Shown here in pieces: positions 34,055-42,838 of a DNA stretch of 47,906 nt. How positions within the stretch are numbered: position 1 is the first letter of the stretch; each line of letters begins with the position of its first letter. Under the pieces are notes generated by a model. It was given only the letters and a program-made list of their open reading frames with translations, had not been told where the DNA came from and ran no database searches. The position numbers and the translations under genes are program-made. The stretch comes from Verrucomicrobiota bacterium (GTDB lineage Bacteria > Verrucomicrobiota > Verrucomicrobiia > Chthoniobacterales > UBA10450), in assembly GCA_003219175.1 (NCBI GenBank), contig QHPU01000064.1:1-47906 (forward strand), in the 5' to 3' direction.

Positions 34055-36259
34055 CTAAGCGTTAGTGGGGCTTTGTGCCAGCTCCTGGCAGCCCCTGATG
34101 TCGAGCTTACCGGAGGCAAGAACGGGAATGTTTTCTACTACTACAGAGCGCTTGGGAATCCACAGGTTTGGGACCCCGGCTTCGTTGAGAGCCGCGCGCA
34201 ACTTATCAATTTCAATCGGCTCCGCGGTCAGGAGCAGCAGCGCTTCGCCTTTTGCTTCGTCGGGTACTCCACAAATGGCGATGCGACGTTCGCTTCCTTC
34301 CAAACCAAGTGCGGCGATTATTTTTTGTTCGACCACTTCGTGTGGTACCATTTCGCCGCCAATCTTCGAGAAGCGGGAAAGCCGCCCTTCGATGTAAAGA
34401 AAACCGTCTTCATCCAAACGCCCGATATCTCCGGTCTTTAGCCATCGATTGTGCAAGACTTCGGCTGTCCGCTTCGGATCCTTTAGGTAACCCTCAAAAA
34501 TATTGGGGCCGCGTAACCAGAGCATTCCGCTATCGTAAATGGACAACTTTTCCTTCGTTTCGGGATTCCGAATCTCCGCAGCAATTCCGGCGGCCATTTT
34601 CCCGACCGATCCGAGGCGATAGAGCATCTGCTGTTTAACGTCCGCCCGCTCCGGAGTTGGATCTGGAAGATTTACGGAAACAACCGGCGAAGTTTCCGTC
34701 AGCCCGTAGCCTTCCATCACGCGTTTCCCGAAGCGCTCAAGAAATTTCTCCGAAAGATCCAGCGGCATCTTCTCTGCGCCAACGATGACCAGCCGTGTGG
34801 AACGCAATTGGTGTTGCTCGGCTTTTCGCAAATACGCGCGCAAGAAAGTCGGCGTCGCCAGCACTACGGTAATGCGGTATTTTTCAACCAGCTCAGCATT
34901 CTTTGCGGCTTCGAGCGGGTTCGGGTAAGTGACAATCGGCGTGCCCTCGATCAGCGGATACCAGAGGGTGACGGTGCAGCCGAAGCTGTGAAAAAAGGGG
35001 AGCGAGGCGAGGAGACTATCTTCCGGGGCGGCATCAAGCATGACAGTAAACTGCGCGACGTTGCCGATGATGTTGTGATGGGAAAGAACGACTCCCTTGG
35101 GTTCGCCGGAACTGCCACTGGTAAAAAGCAGAACTGCTTCTTCATGTCCGCCCTGTCGCGGCAAATCGAGCCAGCGCGCTAACAAGAAGTTGGGAGTAAC
35201 AATTCCCATGATCCACCAAAACAAAATCTGCATTTTTAGTTTCGGCAGCAGCTCGTCGAGAAACACAACGTTCGGCGGCCAGGGGAAATTCGACAACCGC
35301 CCGTGGAATTGTTTTGCGCTAATCGCGGTTTGAATTTCCGCGTGTGAAATCGCGCTGGCGACAGCATCCGCCGAAGCCGTAAAATTCAGACCCACTGGAA
35401 TTTTGTTGGCCAACGCGACAGCGAGATTGGCGACGACCGCGCCTTTGCTGGCGGGTAACACGATGGCGATTCGTTTTTCATGAGAATTTTTTCGCAGATA
35501 TCGGCCCAGTGCGATGGAAATTCCCAGCAGTTTTCCACGGCTCAATTTGCTACCATCCATTCCATCGATCACCAGCGTGGAAAAAGGTGAACGCTTAAGT
35601 CCTCGAAGAGCGCGACGTGCGAGATGCTGGCGCAGCTCAGGCCGCTGCTCGAAACAATCGGCGCCGAGCTTTAGCAAGTCTTCGTGGACGCGTGCGATCG
35701 TTGCTTCCTCTGCCGGAAGCGGGTTACCAAAGGCGACGGTGGCGCGATAGGGAAAATGTTTCGGCCATTTCCGGAAAAACTTTCCGCCGCGAAATGAAAA
35801 GATCGATCCCCACAGTTGATCGAGAAAAACCGGCACCACCGGGCATCGCGCGTGGCGCGCGATCATTTCATATCCGCGTTGCAACCGTGTTAGTGTGCCG
35901 GTGCGAGAAAGTTGTCCTTCCGGGAAAATGCAAACGATCTGGCCGGCTTCGATCTGCTCGGTGGCACGGCGAATTGCTTCGCGCGGTTTACGCCGGTCGA
36001 TCGGAATGACGCGGACCATTCGCAATGGCAGCTTCAGCACCGGTTTTCGGTAAAATTCCTCGTCGATAATGAATCGAACCGGGCGGGGACACGACAGCTG
36101 CAGAACGATGGCATCGACCCAGGTGATGTGATTGGGCACGAGCAGGAATCCCCCGGACGGAAGATTGTCCAGTCCGATCGCCCTTACCCGGTAAACCAGG
36201 CGAGCGAGCCCACAGCCAAAAGAATAGAAGGCGCGCTCAGAAGCAGAATCTCCTAACAT
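34055..36259 (-). CDS. aas: Bifunctional acylglycerophosphate acyltransferase / acyl-ACP synthetase (Aas-like)
   Basis: A 734-residue two-domain protein. The N-terminal domain (about 1-230) is a PlsC-type acyltransferase with NHITWVD (the HxxxxD motif) and FPEGQLSRTG. The C-terminal domain (about 240-734) is an AMP-forming acyl-CoA/ACP synthetase with LLFTSGSSGEPKGVVLSHHN, GYGLTETSP and TGDIGRLDEDGF. Aas in other bacteria re-acylates lysophospholipids using free fatty acid that it activates onto ACP; here the same job is inferred. The usual MFS LplT-like transporter is often fused to or beside Aas, and an MFS gene is divergently placed 45 bases away, although it looks Spinster-like rather than LplT-like. 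ATG 36259 fits the acyltransferase N-terminus. Confidence 0.87.
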   Translation of the reverse strand: MLGDSASERAFYSFGCGLARLVYRVRAIGLDNLPSGGFLLVPNHITWVDAIVLQLSCPRPVRFIIDEEFYRKPVLKLPLRMVRVIPIDRRKPREAIRRATEQIEAGQIVCIFPEGQLSRTGTLTRLQRGYEMIARHARCPVVPVFLDQLWGSIFSFRGGKFFRKWPKHFPYRATVAFGNPLPAEEATIARVHEDLLKLGADCFEQRPELRQHLARRALRGLKRSPFSTLVIDGMDGSKLSRGKLLGISIALGRYLRKNSHEKRIAIVLPASKGAVVANLAVALANKIPVGLNFTASADAVASAISHAEIQTAISAKQFHGRLSNFPWPPNVVFLDELLPKLKMQILFWWIMGIVTPNFLLARWLDLPRQGGHEEAVLLFTSGSSGEPKGVVLSHHNIIGNVAQFTVMLDAAPEDSLLASLPFFHSFGCTVTLWYPLIEGTPIVTYPNPLEAAKNAELVEKYRITVVLATPTFLRAYLRKAEQHQLRSTRLVIVGAEKMPLDLSEKFLERFGKRVMEGYGLTETSPVVSVNLPDPTPERADVKQQMLYRLGSVGKMAAGIAAEIRNPETKEKLSIYDSGMLWLRGPNIFEGYLKDPKRTAEVLHNRWLKTGDIGRLDEDGFLYIEGRLSRFSKIGGEMVPHEVVEQKIIAALGLEGSERRIAICGVPDEAKGEALLLLTAEPIEIDKLRAALNEAGVPNLWIPKRSVVVENIPVLASGKLDIRGCQELAQSPTNA

Positions 36260-36304
36260 TCGTTTTACGTTTACAATTGCTCCATCTAACTCTGCAATCG
36301 CGAT
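36260..36304. promoter_or_regulatory. Divergent 45-base promoter region, aas-like / MFS
   Basis: Two start codons face away from each other across 45 bases, so both promoters must overlap here or extend into the coding regions. The stretch is A/T-rich compared with its surroundings, with TTTACG and TTTACAATTG near 36266-36283. No clear -35/-10 pair can be assigned. Confidence 0.35.
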
Positions 36305-37570
36305 ATGACGAATGGGCGAAAATCCGGCGCTGCCACCGCCCTGACCCTTCTACTCGCCATCAATCTTTTTAATTACATCGATCGGTACGTTCTGGCGTCG
36401 GTCTTGCCCACGCTCAAGCAGGAATTTCTGGCAGGCGATCCCAATCAAAATGGTAAGGCCGGTCTTTGGACCACGGCGTTCCTAATCAGTTACATGTTCA
36501 CCGCGCCAATTTTCGGCTGGCTGGCCGATCGTTTTTCGCGCTGGATTTTGATCGGAACGAGCGTCGCACTTTGGAGTCTGGCCAGCGGTTGGTCGGGCCT
36601 GGCTACCTCGTTTGGGGTTTTGCTTTGCACCAGACTGTTCGTTGGGATCGGAGAAGCGGGTTACGGACCGGCTGCACCCACGATTATTGCCGACCTCTAT
36701 CCGCTTAAAACAAGAGGGCGAGTGCTGGCGTGGTTTTACGTTGCGATTCCGGTCGGCAGCGCGCTGGGGTATGCGTATGGAGGAAAAGTTGCCGATCTCC
36801 TCAATTGGCGTTGGGCCTTTTATCTGGTGGTGCCACCGGGATTGTTACTGGCAGCGCTCTGTTTTTTCATGCGCGAGCCGAGGGCAACTTCCGAGGCAAA
36901 AGGCCCTCCGCCGCTCAGGGATTATCGCGGTCTTTTTCGCATTCGATCTTATGTCCTTAACACTGCCGCGATGACAGTCATGACGTTTGCCATTGGCGGA
37001 TTTTCCGCATGGATGCCCGACTACATTTTTCTGGATCGGCGCGCCGAGTTTCCGCCGAGCCAGAATTTGTTAGGAAGCATTGATTTAACTTTTGGTGCGA
37101 TCACCGCGGCTGCCGGCTTGCTTGCGACCCTTTGTGGCGGTTGGGCTGGCGACAAACTGCGGGAACGCTTTGCCGGCTCCTACTTTCTGGTTTCGGGAAT
37201 GGGAATGCTTCTCTCGGTCCCCGCGACGATCGGTCTTATCTATGTTCGTTTCCCGTGGGCCTGGTTGATGGTCTTCATCGCCGTCTTCTTTCTTTTCTTC
37301 AACACGGGGCCATCCAACACCGCGCTCGCTAACGTCACGCCACCCGCAGTCCGTGCAAGCGCATTCGCGCTGAACATCTTCATCATTCACCTCTTGGGTG
37401 ATGCGACCTCTCCGCCATTAATTGGCGTGGTGCGTGATCGTTGGAACATGAACGTCGCGCTCTGGGGAGTCGCTGTTCTGATGGTTACGGCGGGTTGTTT
37501 GTGGTTTTGGGGCGCAAAATATCTGCCATCGGATACCGAGAAGATCGAACTGAGTGGGAATAGAGGATGA
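36305..37570 (+). CDS. MFS transporter, Spinster-like
   Basis: A 421-residue protein with 12 predicted membrane helices. NYIDRYVLASVLPTLKQEF in helix 1, GWLADRFSRW (the A motif between helices 2 and 3) and RLFVGIGEAGYGPAAPTII in helix 4 are typical of the Spinster-like branch of the major facilitator superfamily. Members move lipids (sphingosine phosphate, lysophospholipid) or organic acids; the substrate here is unknown. The divergent aas-like gene makes a lysophospholipid or fatty-acid link plausible but unproven. Its end faces a strong hairpin. Confidence 0.85.
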   Translation: MTNGRKSGAATALTLLLAINLFNYIDRYVLASVLPTLKQEFLAGDPNQNGKAGLWTTAFLISYMFTAPIFGWLADRFSRWILIGTSVALWSLASGWSGLATSFGVLLCTRLFVGIGEAGYGPAAPTIIADLYPLKTRGRVLAWFYVAIPVGSALGYAYGGKVADLLNWRWAFYLVVPPGLLLAALCFFMREPRATSEAKGPPPLRDYRGLFRIRSYVLNTAAMTVMTFAIGGFSAWMPDYIFLDRRAEFPPSQNLLGSIDLTFGAITAAAGLLATLCGGWAGDKLRERFAGSYFLVSGMGMLLSVPATIGLIYVRFPWAWLMVFIAVFFLFFNTGPSNTALANVTPPAVRASAFALNIFIIHLLGDATSPPLIGVVRDRWNMNVALWGVAVLMVTAGCLWFWGAKYLPSDTEKIELSGNRG

Positions 37571-37591
37571 CTGCCATTCAAGAGTAAGGAA

Positions 37592-37620
37592 AAACGCGGG
37601 AACGTACCCTTCCCGCGTTT
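37592..37620. terminator. Bidirectional hairpin terminator between MFS and PRC-barrel genes
   Basis: A perfect 11-bp stem, AAACGCGGGAA, loops over CGTACCC and returns TTCCCGCGTTT. It lies between two convergent genes ending at 37570 and 37642. The A/T ends of the stem give a short T-run on both strands, as expected for a two-way terminator. Confidence 0.75.
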
Positions 37621-37641
37621 CCGATCTCCAGTTAAGCGAAA

Positions 37642-38544
37642 CTATGGTGTAGCAGTCGGTTCAGCTTCAGACTTCTCCTTGCTCCGTTCATTTCTTTTTG
37701 AACTTCCAGTTTCACCGCTCGTTTCTTCCTCAGTCGTTTTGTGGTGCCGGCCAGCCTTGTGCTCAGTCGTGCCTTCGTCCGAAGTTGCACTTTCGCGCGA
37801 ACTACTTGTGCCAGGAGAAGCGGTGCTTTCACCATGTTGTGGGGTTCTCCGCTCGCCGCTACTCTCGCCTTCCGTTGCCGACGGGCTGGCGTGCCCTCGA
37901 TGTGACGCTGCAGCAGTGGCTGTCGGTCTAGCTTTTGCAGTTGCGCTCGGTGAAGCAGAAACCGTTGCATTCGGCGACGCCGTTGCCGGTGCCGCCGGTG
38001 AGGCAGCGACGTTTGGTGAAGCAGTCGCAGCGGTTTGACCGGCCACGCCGGTTTGCGTCCCGTAGGTGCCGGCAGTTGGGGTCGTACCGACTCCAACACC
38101 CACGCCGACTGCTGGCGCCACGCCATAGTAGGAATAGATATTGTTGATATATCCGCTCCTCGAATATTCATCGATGCGCGCGTAATCGAAGGCCGGTGCA
38201 TTGTAAACTCGGTCGCGGTCGACTCGCACCGTCATCACACTTGGGTCCGATGTTGCGGTGTAAACTGTCCATGGCACTGCCACGGTTTTTGTACCCTCTG
38301 TCACGCGTGCGCCGGCGCCGCCGGTAGACAAAACAGTGTAGGCCATGCAGCCAGTGTTACGGTCGAGAACGACATCCTTTACTACTCCGATTTCCTGACC
38401 GCCCGAGTCCTTAACTTTCATGCCGACGATCTTGCTCGTCTGCATATAGGTCGTTGTCGTAGTTGAACTCTGGGTTTGTTGTCCGTAGGCAGTGGCGAAC
38501 GTCAAACCCAGCAGCGTTGCCACTAATAGTGTGAATGTTTTCAT
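37642..38544 (-). CDS. Secreted PRC-barrel protein with a low-complexity tail
   Basis: A 300-residue protein with a signal peptide (residues 1 to about 21, ending near TAYG) and a PRC-barrel-like domain (about 37-125): SKIVGMKVKDSGGQEIGVV is the typical opening. After a Gly/Val-rich turn (VGVGVGVG) the rest (about 160-300) is nearly all Ala, Ser, Thr, Pro, Glu and Lys, with spaced ASP/ATA repeats and a highly charged end. The tail is probably disordered or surface-exposed. PRC-barrel proteins occur in RimM and in stress-related surface proteins; the job here is unknown. ATG 38544 begins the signal peptide; the frame is open five codons further upstream. Confidence 0.75.
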   Translation of the reverse strand: MKTFTLLVATLLGLTFATAYGQQTQSSTTTTTYMQTSKIVGMKVKDSGGQEIGVVKDVVLDRNTGCMAYTVLSTGGAGARVTEGTKTVAVPWTVYTATSDPSVMTVRVDRDRVYNAPAFDYARIDEYSRSGYINNIYSYYGVAPAVGVGVGVGTTPTAGTYGTQTGVAGQTAATASPNVAASPAAPATASPNATVSASPSATAKARPTATAAASHRGHASPSATEGESSGERRTPQHGESTASPGTSSSRESATSDEGTTEHKAGRHHKTTEEETSGETGSSKRNERSKEKSEAEPTATP

Positions 38545-38646
38545 AATAGTTAATCCCAAAAGAGTGGGCGATCGGGAAGAGGCATCGCCCCTAAAGGTAT
38601 CGACAGTCCGCCGTCTCTCGGTCGTAGGCTGGCCAGCTAAATCCGC

Positions 38647-40431
38647 TCAGTGGTCGTTCAAATGAACGTCCAAAGCGCGCGCCTTGGCTTGCGCTGCGGT
38701 GGCCTCGCCGGTTTGTCCGAGACGCGTTAGATATTCGCTGAGCAGTTGCCAGGATTCAGCGCGGTACCATTCCGTTCGCAGCAGGGCTTGCAGTTCCGCC
38801 ACGGCCTTTGGCAACTGTCCGCTCACCGTCAGGCCGGCGAGATAACGGCGCATAATGGCCCATGATGGAGGGTTGGTTCGTGAAGCCCGGCGCAGACGCA
38901 ACAGATTGATCTGGCCTTTCTCCCTTTGTTCCACCATCGCCAACATCTCTTCCGCCTGGGCCACGCTCACCTGATTTTTCTGCGCGCGCCCGAGAAAACC
39001 TCGCGCCGCCCTAAGGTCGTTTCGTTTCAAAGCGACGGCAGCGAGATTGAGCAAGGCAAAAGGTTGCTCGGGATTTTTTGCCAAAGCGCGCTGAAACAAC
39101 GTTTCGGCTTTTTCGAGGTGACCTTCCGATAACTCGAGCGCGCCGAGGCTAATCAGCATGCGCGCGGAATCGCCGCCGGCCGCAATCGTGCGGGTAAAAA
39201 ATGTTCGCGGATCGCGCCAGTCCTGTGCGCGAACAAATGTGCGCACCCCGAGAAAAACTATCCAGAGGGTAGCAATTGCGATCGTCCAGGAAAAGGCGGC
39301 CCGATTCCCTTCGATGATCGGCGTCACTTGCACGGCAATGGCCAGAAGCAGGAAGGCTAACGGGACGTAGATCCAATGCTCGGCAATATTTGCGTTCAAC
39401 GAAAAAAAACCGCAGACCGGTAAGTACGAGACACCTGTGAAGATCAGAAGGGCGAAGATTGGCGGCTGACGCTTCCAGGAACCCCGCGTCCACCAAAGCA
39501 ACACACCGAGAACGATGATGCCGGCGAGCGTTTGTAGTTCCCGCCACGCCCCCGCGGTCAGACTCGCGGGGTTGAATCCCCACGGATGATTCTCAACATC
39601 GCGCTCCATGTGCAGGTTCATTGGCCCGATCACAATCCCGGCGTATTCCGCGAGCGCCCGTGCGGCAATGATAGGACGGACTAGCGCCGGCGCTGCCGGT
39701 GAAAGCTGCGGCACTTCAACCGGCGGTACCTCATTGCGCAGCGCAGCGTAGCTGGCGAGCGCGAAAATAAGAGCAATTCCAAACCTGGGAAGTGCTCTCC
39801 ACTTTCTTGTCAGAAGGATCAAGATGATAGCGAGACCGGCGAAAACCAGACCGCTCTCTTTGCTGAGGGCGCTGGCAAGTAACGCTACGCTGCTAAGCAC
39901 ATAAAATTTCCACTCGCCTCGCTCAAGACGGAGCGCCCGGACCAGACAATATAAGCCTGCGAAACCAAACAGAGCGGCCAGCGCATCAGCACGGCCGGCA
40001 ACGTAATCGACAACTCCGGAATGGACCGGATGTAGCGACCACGCCAGCGACGCAATAGCTGCGATGATCACACCTCGTCGCTCAACGATTCCGTAGAACT
40101 TTAGCAGCGTCAGCGCGAAAACGAAGAACGCGATCGCGGCGGCGGAGTGCAGCAAAATATTCGTGAAATGATACGAACTGGGTCGGAAGGCGAACATCCA
40201 ATAGTCCAGCGTGTAAGTCAGCCGCTGGAGCGGTCGATAGAAATTTGAAGGCGTCGCATCGACGAAGAGAAAATATTGAAATCCTGCCGGAATGAGTCGC
40301 CAGCTGCGTATCAGCGGATCGCGCAATACCAGAGCGGTATCATCCCAGACAAATGTGGCCCGCAGCGCCGGGGCATGGGCAACGAAAACGAGAACAACCA
40401 ACGTCGCGCAAATGATTAATCTTTGTCTCAT
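38647..40431 (-). CDS. TMTC-like GT-C membrane protein with TPR tail
   Basis: A 594-residue protein with about 10 membrane helices (residues about 5-400) followed by TPR helices (about 410-590). The first outside loop has FVWDDTALV, with the acidic pair typical of GT-C glycosyltransferases, and NFYRPLQRLTYTLDYW resembles TMTC/PMT-type proteins. These enzymes transfer a sugar from a lipid carrier to proteins; the substrate here is unknown. The TPR tail follows the last helix and is probably outside the cytoplasm. The start codon overlaps by one base the TTG of the divergent L,D-transpeptidase gene. Confidence 0.75.
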   Translation of the reverse strand: MRQRLIICATLVVLVFVAHAPALRATFVWDDTALVLRDPLIRSWRLIPAGFQYFLFVDATPSNFYRPLQRLTYTLDYWMFAFRPSSYHFTNILLHSAAAIAFFVFALTLLKFYGIVERRGVIIAAIASLAWSLHPVHSGVVDYVAGRADALAALFGFAGLYCLVRALRLERGEWKFYVLSSVALLASALSKESGLVFAGLAIILILLTRKWRALPRFGIALIFALASYAALRNEVPPVEVPQLSPAAPALVRPIIAARALAEYAGIVIGPMNLHMERDVENHPWGFNPASLTAGAWRELQTLAGIIVLGVLLWWTRGSWKRQPPIFALLIFTGVSYLPVCGFFSLNANIAEHWIYVPLAFLLLAIAVQVTPIIEGNRAAFSWTIAIATLWIVFLGVRTFVRAQDWRDPRTFFTRTIAAGGDSARMLISLGALELSEGHLEKAETLFQRALAKNPEQPFALLNLAAVALKRNDLRAARGFLGRAQKNQVSVAQAEEMLAMVEQREKGQINLLRLRRASRTNPPSWAIMRRYLAGLTVSGQLPKAVAELQALLRTEWYRAESWQLLSEYLTRLGQTGEATAAQAKARALDVHLNDH

Positions 40432-41228
40432 TGAAGAAACGCGTGCAGCTTGGGCGCGGTTGGGTTCAGTTTAAGGTGAATTACAAACGATTCCTCATCT
40501 CGTTAATCGCGTTTTCAATCGCGAGCAACGCTTATGCCGCCGCGCTCCCGGATGATTGCGCCCAACTCATTGTCGCGCTTGCGCTGGATTGGAATGCCGT
40601 GCATGGCCGTTTGTATCTCCTGGATAAGATCGGTGGCAAGTGGCGCGTGCATGCCGGACCGGTGCCGGTCTTGTTCGGGAAAAATGGTCTGGCCTGGGGA
40701 AGTGGGATCGCCGGTCAGGATGAACCTGGCCTGCGAAAACATGAGCGAGATGGTCGAGCGCCCGCAGGCATTTTCAGAATCGGCGAAGTTTTTACCTATG
40801 ATGCCGCACTGCCACCCGGAGCAGACTATCCATTTCATCAGGTAAGCGAAGCCGATGTCTGGAGCGACGATCCGCGTTCGCCTAATTACAATCGGCATAT
40901 CGTAATCGACCCCCGGAATCCGCCAGATAACTACAGCCACGAAAAAATGCGAGGCGGCGATTTCGCATATCGGTGGCTGATCGAAATCCGGCACAATTCC
41001 GATCCGCCAGTGCCTGGCGATGGCAGCGCAATCTTTTTTCACATTCGTCGTGGGGTGAATCGGCCGACGACAGGTTGCACGACGATGGCCGAATCGGATC
41101 TGGTCCGGCTTGTGAGCTGGTTGCGTGCGCCTAAACGTCCCTGCTACGCGCTGCTTACGAAGGAAGATTATGCGGCGAAATGGCGAAGCTGGAATCTGCC
41201 AGAACCGGATTTGGTTGGATTGAATTAG
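40431..41228 (+). CDS. L,D-transpeptidase-like (YkuD-type) protein
   Basis: A 265-residue protein with a signal-like helix (residues about 20-37, LISLIAFSIASNAYAAA). The region GSAIFFHIRRGVNRPTTGCT, with Cys 216, matches the YkuD active site (an upstream His, then S/T-x-G-C). L,D-transpeptidases make 3-3 peptidoglycan cross-links or link proteins to peptidoglycan; the canonical HGC is TGC here, as in a divergent branch. The fold is fed by PAGIFRIGEVF, the conserved TPxG-like entrance. The start is uncertain: TTG 40431 overlaps the divergent TMTC-like start, and GTG 40476 would give a normal signal peptide. Confidence 0.78.
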   Translation: MKKRVQLGRGWVQFKVNYKRFLISLIAFSIASNAYAAALPDDCAQLIVALALDWNAVHGRLYLLDKIGGKWRVHAGPVPVLFGKNGLAWGSGIAGQDEPGLRKHERDGRAPAGIFRIGEVFTYDAALPPGADYPFHQVSEADVWSDDPRSPNYNRHIVIDPRNPPDNYSHEKMRGGDFAYRWLIEIRHNSDPPVPGDGSAIFFHIRRGVNRPTTGCTTMAESDLVRLVSWLRAPKRPCYALLTKEDYAAKWRSWNLPEPDLVGLN

Positions 41229-41308
41229 CGGGCTTTCGGAGGGAGGCGCAGAAGCTCGTCCCTTTATTCGGATTATTTGTGCGCGACATGCATCTACGGC
41301 CTTGTTTG

Positions 41309-41375
41309 TAGCTGCCGCTGTCGCCAGCGGCAGAGCCTCTAGTTTCCTGCCGCGGAAACAGTAGCTATAACAAAT
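41309..41375. repeat. REP-like palindromes downstream of rsmA
   Basis: CTGCCGCTG (41312-41320) and CAGCGGCAG (41325-41333) form a perfect 9-bp hairpin with loop TCGC. TTTCC and GGAAA around TGCCGC form a second stem (about 41343-41358), and TAGCT ends flank the whole. It lies between the convergent L,D-transpeptidase and rsmA genes and may double as a terminator. Confidence 0.65.
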
Positions 41376-41380
41376 ACAGC

Positions 41381-42718
41381 TTATGCCAAATTGGCGTTAG
41401 CCAAACGCCAGGATTCGAGAAAACCGGGGGCGAAATCCTCCGGTTTATTTGCCACCCATCTGTTTATGATATCGACCGGAAAAAATTCGACCGCGCTAAT
41501 TTCCTCTGACGGATAGCGAAACGGTCCATTATGCTCGCCATGATAGACAACGATGAACTCCTGCCCGGTCTTTTCCGACGCCTGGAGCTTGCCGATTGGT
41601 CGGAGTTCTGCGGCGACGCCTAGTTCCTCATCTAGTTCGCGGTCCGCGGTTTCATCGTACTGTTCGTTAGCTTCAACGTGACCGGCTGCGCTTGAATCCC
41701 AGAGCAGGGGATGCCGGTCTTTCCACGGAGAACGCTTTTGTAGAAGTAGTTCCCCAATTCCGTTAAAAATCAGGATGTGGACGGCGCGATGGCGGAAGTT
41801 ATTCTCATGGACCTCCGGTCGGGTAGCAGTGCCAATTTCCCGATCATTTTCGTCAACAATCGGAAAGCGCTCTGGACCCGCTTGCGCTGCTGGCTTTGCA
41901 TCATGCGGGGCGATCAGATTAGCCAGCTCGATCCATTGTTCACGCGAGAGCTCTTCGGCGCGTGCTGTCAACGGAGCACGAATTTTCCTGGCAGTATCTT
42001 CCCAGTTGACGACATCAGGCGCGAGTAAGTTCCGCAGTTGTTTCCGCCGCTGCGAAAATCCGTGCCTCACAATCTCACGAAAAAATTTGTAATCGAAAAT
42101 TTCGATTCGGCTTTGGTCGCGTGGCGTGAAACGAACAATCGCCGAGGCGACCTCGGGTTGCGGGACAAAAACCGTCCGCGGAATTTTTCTTAGATACTCG
42201 ACGTGGTGATGAAGTTGTAGCCGCAAGGTAAGCGCGCCGTAATCGGCAGTTCGCGGTTTCGCGGATAGTCGCCGTGCCATTTCATCTTGTAACATGAACA
42301 ATCCCAATGAAATGCGACTTGGAAAATCAACGAAGTGCAATAGTAGCTGACTCGCAACGTAGTAGGGAAGATTTCCAACCACTTTCACGTTGCGCTCCGC
42401 AAAAAGAGTTCGGGTGTCGAAATCAAGCGCATCGCAATGGCGAATCTCGCATTTTGAATCGGCGAATTTTTCGCGCAGAAAATCGACGAGCCGCGCATCT
42501 TTTTCCAGCGCGAGCAAACGTGCGCCGCGTTGCACGATCTCACCGCTGAGTGCGCCAAGCCCTGGCCCAATTTCCAAAACAAAGTCTTCACCGGTAATCT
42601 GACCTTGCTGGATGATCCAGCGCGCGAGGTTTTGATCGTGCAGAAAATTTTGCCCGAGTTTTTTTGCCGGACGGATGCCAGCCTGAGCGAGCGCCGTTCG
42701 AATTTGTGACAGATTCAC
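41381..42718 (-). CDS. rsmA: RsmA (KsgA) rRNA dimethyltransferase fused to a NUDIX domain
   Basis: A 445-residue protein of two parts. Residues 1 to about 270 are RsmA: KKLGQNFLHD at the start, SAM motif EIGPGLG (49-55), NLPYY (116-120) and the C-terminal SQRRKQLRNLL. RsmA dimethylates two adjacent adenines near the 3' end of 16S rRNA during small-subunit assembly. After an Ala/Pro linker, residues about 285-440 are a NUDIX hydrolase domain resembling IPP isomerase/YfcD: HRAVHILIFNGIGELLLQKR and the NUDIX box at 346-368 (G-x5-E-x7-REL-x-EELGV), complete. Typical RsmA is about 270 residues and ends where the linker begins. The frame is continuous through the junction. Start is GTG 42718. Confidence 0.9.
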   Translation of the reverse strand: MNLSQIRTALAQAGIRPAKKLGQNFLHDQNLARWIIQQGQITGEDFVLEIGPGLGALSGEIVQRGARLLALEKDARLVDFLREKFADSKCEIRHCDALDFDTRTLFAERNVKVVGNLPYYVASQLLLHFVDFPSRISLGLFMLQDEMARRLSAKPRTADYGALTLRLQLHHHVEYLRKIPRTVFVPQPEVASAIVRFTPRDQSRIEIFDYKFFREIVRHGFSQRRKQLRNLLAPDVVNWEDTARKIRAPLTARAEELSREQWIELANLIAPHDAKPAAQAGPERFPIVDENDREIGTATRPEVHENNFRHRAVHILIFNGIGELLLQKRSPWKDRHPLLWDSSAAGHVEANEQYDETADRELDEELGVAAELRPIGKLQASEKTGQEFIVVYHGEHNGPFRYPSEEISAVEFFPVDIINRWVANKPEDFAPGFLESWRLANANLA

Positions 42719-42752
42719 GGGATGTCACTAAAACGGCCGGGAAACGGATCGA

Positions 42753-42817
42753 CTGTTCACAAAAAGCTGTGAACAAAATGCGAGGAGCACGACCGATTTG
42801 TACACAAGTTATTCACA
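42753..42817. promoter_or_regulatory. Cluster of DnaA-box-like sequences upstream of rsmA
   Basis: In 65 bases there are four near-matches to the DnaA box TTATNCACA: CTGTTCACA (42753-42761, two mismatches), TTGTTCACA on the minus strand (42768-42776, one), TTGTACACA (42798-42806, one) and TTATTCACA (42809-42817, perfect). The last two start 11 bases apart, one helical turn. The first two form a perfect inverted repeat, TGTTCACA-N6-TGTGAACA. This could be a DnaA-regulated promoter, a minor replication-related site or an unrelated operator. Confidence 0.45.
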
Positions 42818-42838
42818 TGTCCAAGCGGACCTGCTTTG

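Noticed and set aside
37632-38201. A 189-codon frame overlapping the PRC-barrel gene on the same strand
   Set aside because: It is a shifted reading of the low-complexity tail of the real protein, giving Arg/Leu-rich nonsense.
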